64,000 nucleotides of DNA. Source: Progne subis subis (lineage: Eukaryota; Chordata; Aves; Passeriformes; Hirundinidae). Shown here piece by piece: positions 60,240 to 64,000 of this stretch. The notes under the pieces are model-generated. The model was not told where the DNA came from and ran no database searches. It was given only the letters and a program-made list of their open reading frames with translations. The stretch is taken from assembly GCA_022316685.1 (NCBI GenBank), contig JAKJHU010000370.1, forward strand, positions 222,001 to 286,000, in the 5' to 3' direction. The translations under genes and the position numbers were made by a program. How positions within the stretch are numbered: position 1 is the first letter of the stretch; each line of letters opens with the position of its first letter.

Positions 60240-62416
60240 CTGTTTTAAGTGTGCAGAAACAGACAATTCCAAAGTGTCAGAAGTCAAGCAAGTGGGTCAT
60301 GAGGCTGCCTTGGGCCAGGAGGTAACTTCTAGAACTTAGGGGGAAGATGAAAGTGTATGGACACTGGACACCAGGACAGGCAACATGGGAGGACTACTGA
60401 GATGTTTTTTGCCACTCTGCAGGAAGAAAATGCATGTGGCCAAAGCCCAATTAGACTTCCATCTGGCTGGCACTGTGAAGGAAAACAAAAATAGCTTTTT
60501 AATATATGTTAACAGTGAGAGAAGGAGGGATAACACTGAACCATTACTTGATGAGGCTGGTCACCTCACAAATTGGGATGTGGACAAAGCAGAGAGGTCT
60601 AACACCTTCTTTGCCCTATCTTCAATGGGAATAATTGTCCCTGGGTCCCAGAGCCTGGAGAGCTGCAAGATAATAACTAGAGGAAATATAAACTTTCAGT
60701 TAACTCTGAGCTTGTTTGTGACTTGCTGATCCAGTTGGATGCATATAAGTCTAGGGAGCCTGATGGATCTCATCCCAGGGTACTGAAAGATCTGGCTGAT
60801 ACCATCACAACTTTTCAACAGTCTGAAGAGTCAACTGGCAAATGTGAGGTAGTTGTGGGGGTGGTGAGGCACTGGAACATGTCACCTAGAGAAGTGGTGG
60901 ATTCCTCATCTCTGGAAGTGTTTTAGGTCAGGCTGGATGGGGCTTTGGGCAGCGTGCTTGGGTGAAAGATGCCCCTGTCCATGGCAGGGATTTTGGACTA
61001 GATTATCTTAGGGTCCTTTCAACCCAAACCATTCTACAATTCTATGATTCTATAAAGTGTCCCAATTTTCAAGGAGGAAGTATAAGTGTAAGAAGGAAGG
61101 CCCTGGTAAATACAGCCCTGTCAATTTCACTTCATTGCCTGGCAAAATTATGGAGAAGGTTTTCCTGGGATTTATAGACACACATTTGAGAGACAATGCA
61201 GTCTTCAGTGGTCAAAGCCAGCACATGTTCGAAAAGGGAAAGTCTTACTTAACCAACTTAATTTCTTTGTGCCTAGGCCACCCATCTAGCTGGCCAAGGG
61301 AAGCTGGTAGATTGGTGGTCTGGGTTTTCAGCAAATATTTAATACTGTCTCACAAAGCACATAAACTAGACAAGTCCATAGCAGGATAGGTGAAAAATTG
61401 GTGAATAGGTCTAGTTGAAAGTGTTGTAGTGAAGGACGTTTCAACAGGCTCATGGTGAAATCACCAGCGGAGCTCCGCAGAGCTCAAGTTTAGGGGCAGT
61501 GTTCCCCAGTGTTTTTACAAATGATCTGGACAGAGGAGTTGAATATACATTAAGTAAGATTGCCAGTGATACTAAATTAGGAGGAGGTGTAGACTCCATT
61601 AAGAGTGGAGAGTGAACTGGATAGAAAAAAAAATCTGCATAATCATTAACTGAATGCAATTAAACAAGTGCTGGATTCTCCACCTTGGGTGGGGGAATCC
61701 TCATTATATTTACAAACGGAGGGATCAGAGGCTAGAGAACAGCCTCAGGAAAGGAGATCCTGGGTCCTGGATTGATAGCAAGTTGGCCATGAGCCAGCAG
61801 TGCCCTGGCAGCCAGGAGGGCTAACGCTGTCCTGGGGTGCATCAGGCACAGAATTGCCAGCCAGGCAAGGGAGGGGATTGTCCCCTCTGCTCTGAACTGG
61901 GGCAGCCTCACCTCCAGTGCTGGGGGCAGTTCTGGGTGTCACAACATAAGGAAATAAAACTCTGTCCAGAGGAGGATGACTGAGGTTCTGAAATGGTCTA
62001 GAGGCAAGAGTTATGAGGAGCAGCTGAGGTCACTTGGATTGTTCAGTTTGGAGAAGAGAAGGCTGAGGGGTGATCCCTTTACAGTCTACAGTTTCCTCAG
62101 AGGGGCAGTGGCATAAGAGGAGACGATTTCCTCTCTCTAGCTACCAGCAATACGTGACGAAAAAACAGAACAAAGCTGGATCAGGGGAAATTTAGACTGG
62201 ACGTTAGAGAGAGATTCTTTGCCTGAAGAAGAGGCAGGAACAAGCTCTTTAGGAAAGAGGTCATGGCACCAAGCCTGTCAGAGTTCAAGGAGAGTCTGGA
62301 CAACATTCTTGGTAATATTATTTACTTCCAGGTAGTGGTGTGAGGAATAGGGTGTTGGACTTGATGATGTTTAAGGATTCCTTACGACTTGAGATATGGT
62401 ATGATTCTATTATTCT
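60240..62416 (+). mobile_element. CR1 LINE copy, ORF2 and 3' UTR, interrupted by another CR1 end
   Basis: Plus-strand CR1 ORF2 fragments run from about 60240. The frame at 60385-60729 shows a CR1-like pre-reverse-transcriptase segment, and 60723-60926 starts with a reverse transcriptase entry segment. After an intervening CR1 3' end (about 60846-61053) the same element resumes at 61054 (reverse transcriptase frame 61057-61389). It proceeds through the C-terminal part and 3' UTR to GGTATGATTCTATTATTCT near 62416. Many stops and frameshifts make it non-functional. The order and sense agree throughout, so the outer copy is a single, older element. Confidence 0.88.
60846..61053 (+). mobile_element. 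nested CR1 3' end
   Basis: About 210 bp of CR1 3' UTR runs from GGTGGTGAGGCACTGG through CCATGGCAGGGATTTTGGAC to the terminal repeats ATTCTACAATTCTATGATTCT near 61050. It lies between two parts of another CR1 ORF2 that are continuous in the family. AAATGT before it and AAAGTG(T) after it may be a diverged target duplication. Confidence 0.82.
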
Positions 62417-64000
62417 AAATAATTTAGCTAATATCTTCATAGATGTATAGAACGGTTATAGAAACCGTTATAAAAACCATAACAACTGTCACAGTCCATT
62501 TGTATCTCAAATTTACAGGACTAGGTATTTAATAAATTAGAATATTTTCTAGGAAAGAAACATACAAATATGTTAAATAAAGGATCTATCAGCCCTTTAT
62601 AGAGTAGTCTAATATATAAACTCACTAATTCATTCCTTCATTAATGTGGTTTGCAACTCACAAGTTCTCTTGCTCTTTACTTGCAGCGGGCAACTTATAT
62701 GCCTGTGAATAAAATAGTTACCTAATCAAGTAAGGGTGGCAGAGCTTATCCTTCCTCTCCTATCAGGGTTTGTGCATTCCCTGTGTCACATGGGGAACCA
62801 CAAAAGCGTCAGTAGTCTGGCTGCTGTTGGATGCACTCAAAAATCTTTTTGGTTAAGCTGACATATTGTGCCTTCCAGCTCAGAAGGCTTGTCTACAAAA
62901 TTTCCCTAAGTTTGTGGATTCAGAAGAAACTGCCAATCAATACACACCCACAAAGCTCTTGAAGATGTCATGTTTTGCAGCCTGTACTTTGATGCAGCAT
63001 CTCAGGTGTGAAAGTAGAAGAAAAACCACACAAGCATGTGATGAAATTCAGAGATCATAATTTTATTTTAAGTTACATGAGCATACAGTCCACACCACTT
63101 GGCAAAAAGTCTTCTGATGACACCAGTACTTGGGTCACTCTGAAGGCAGTTCCTCCTATCTAGTCTAGATTCCCAAATTTTGTCATGTCAAAGGTAGGAC
63201 AAAGGTAATCTCAAGGCAAGTATGCATATGCTCTCCTTCACTGAGGGAAACAGTGCTATAGCATCAACTGATAAGTCAGCTGATGTGTCACCCAGCAGCA
63301 CTCAACATGACTGCAGTACCCACATGTCAAAGCTCTGGGTGATTAAGGCTTTTCCAAAATCTTTTTCAAATCCAGTCCTCTATCTTACTAACTGTCTTGT
63401 AACTTAACGAAGGATGAGAAGGATGGGACTGAAACCAACTGGTATATCTAGCAAACTTCTTGTCATTCTGCCTTGGCAGCAAAGCTGGATCTAATTTTTC
63501 TAATGTGCTGTATTAATGGGAATTAGATATCTGCACCTGTCTTTCTCCTCAGTTCAGCAGAAGCTGTGGTGAGTGGGAGAGAATCTGGACCTCAAGGCTT
63601 ACAGGTAGGCTATACCTGACGTCACCTCAGCCTGCCTAACAGTGGTATTTGTTCAGAATTTTTTTCTCCATGTTCTGCAAGGACATCTACTTGCCAGAAC
63701 AACTTTTGATTCACAGAAGGTATTTCAAAACAGTGGCCCTAATATTACAACAAATCTATCTGTCTATACACTTCCCTCCTTCCCTTCTCCTCTCTCCCAT
63801 ACTCTGATTTTTTTGAAGTCAGGGTTTGTATCATCTTCACATCATCTTCACAAGGTACCTTGTATACCTCTGCTCAGTGAGATTGTACTTTCTTCCAAAT
63901 GATAACATTCAGTTGTGACCCACAAACGATATTCCTTGCAAGATATGGCAAGCCTAGGAAAGGAGTCAAAAATGTAATTTTTCTTCCTGTGGTAAAATCT
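62417..64000. other. unique non-coding DNA to the window end
   Basis: No gene or mobile element was recognised. ATCATCTTCAC occurs twice in tandem at about 63831-63853. Confidence 0.4.

Noticed and set aside
1..64000. tRNA, rRNA, snRNA, CRISPR array, operon or prophage
   Set aside because: No tRNA-like box pair or clover-leaf, no rRNA or snRNA sequence that I recognise and no spaced direct-repeat array. The repeat content is vertebrate, so bacterial features are not expected.

Overview
The window looks like avian nuclear DNA, probably from a songbird. It carries several CR1 LINE copies, some ending in the typical ATTCTATGATTCT-like 3' terminus. It also carries several solo LTRs and an old retrovirus of the bird ERVL type. 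I saw no mammalian L1, Alu or other SINE sequence. The assignment rests on recalled repeat families; no database was searched. I found no protein-coding host gene I can defend. All the long open frames lie in CpG-rich DNA, LTRs, LINE remnants or low-complexity tracts, so the window is most likely intergenic or deep intronic. // Layout: 1-3.3 kb is the only promoter-like part. It has a small CpG-dense patch (815-950), a larger CpG island (about 2100-2900), a TTTCC pentanucleotide array (2946-3034) and a perfect GTCACGTGAC palindrome (3198). 3.3-12.8 kb is AT-rich unique DNA with long A or T runs, a GT-rich tract and a strong G-quadruplex motif. 12.8-16.9 kb holds a solo LTR with a target-site duplication, a second short LTR and a longer LTR-like block with a CpG-rich core. 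16.9-26.1 kb is mostly unique, with one CR1 3' end at 24.1 kb. // 26157-32587 is a minus-strand ERVL-like provirus. It has two diverged LTRs, a CTGGG duplication on both sides, and decayed reverse transcriptase, RNase H and integrase in the expected order. Two plus-strand LTRs lie inside it, and one of these has its own GGCCT duplication. 32.6-38.9 kb is unique. 38.9-41.6 kb is a CR1 copy whose middle is inverted, and the inverted part carries a 39-bp patch also found 1.7 kb downstream. 41.6-48.7 kb is unique except for a solo LTR (46830-47477) and a pair of RFX X-box-like motifs (43.6 kb). 48.7-57.2 kb alternates antisense CR1 fragments with three LTRs. 57.2-60.2 kb is unique. 60.2-62.4 kb is a CR1 copy with a second CR1 3' end inside it. 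The last 1.6 kb is unique. // Nothing here works as a gene cassette. The story is layered retroelement insertion and repair scars around one possible CpG-island promoter. I found no new gene system. The most unusual structures are the internally inverted CR1 and the apparent templated insertion within it.
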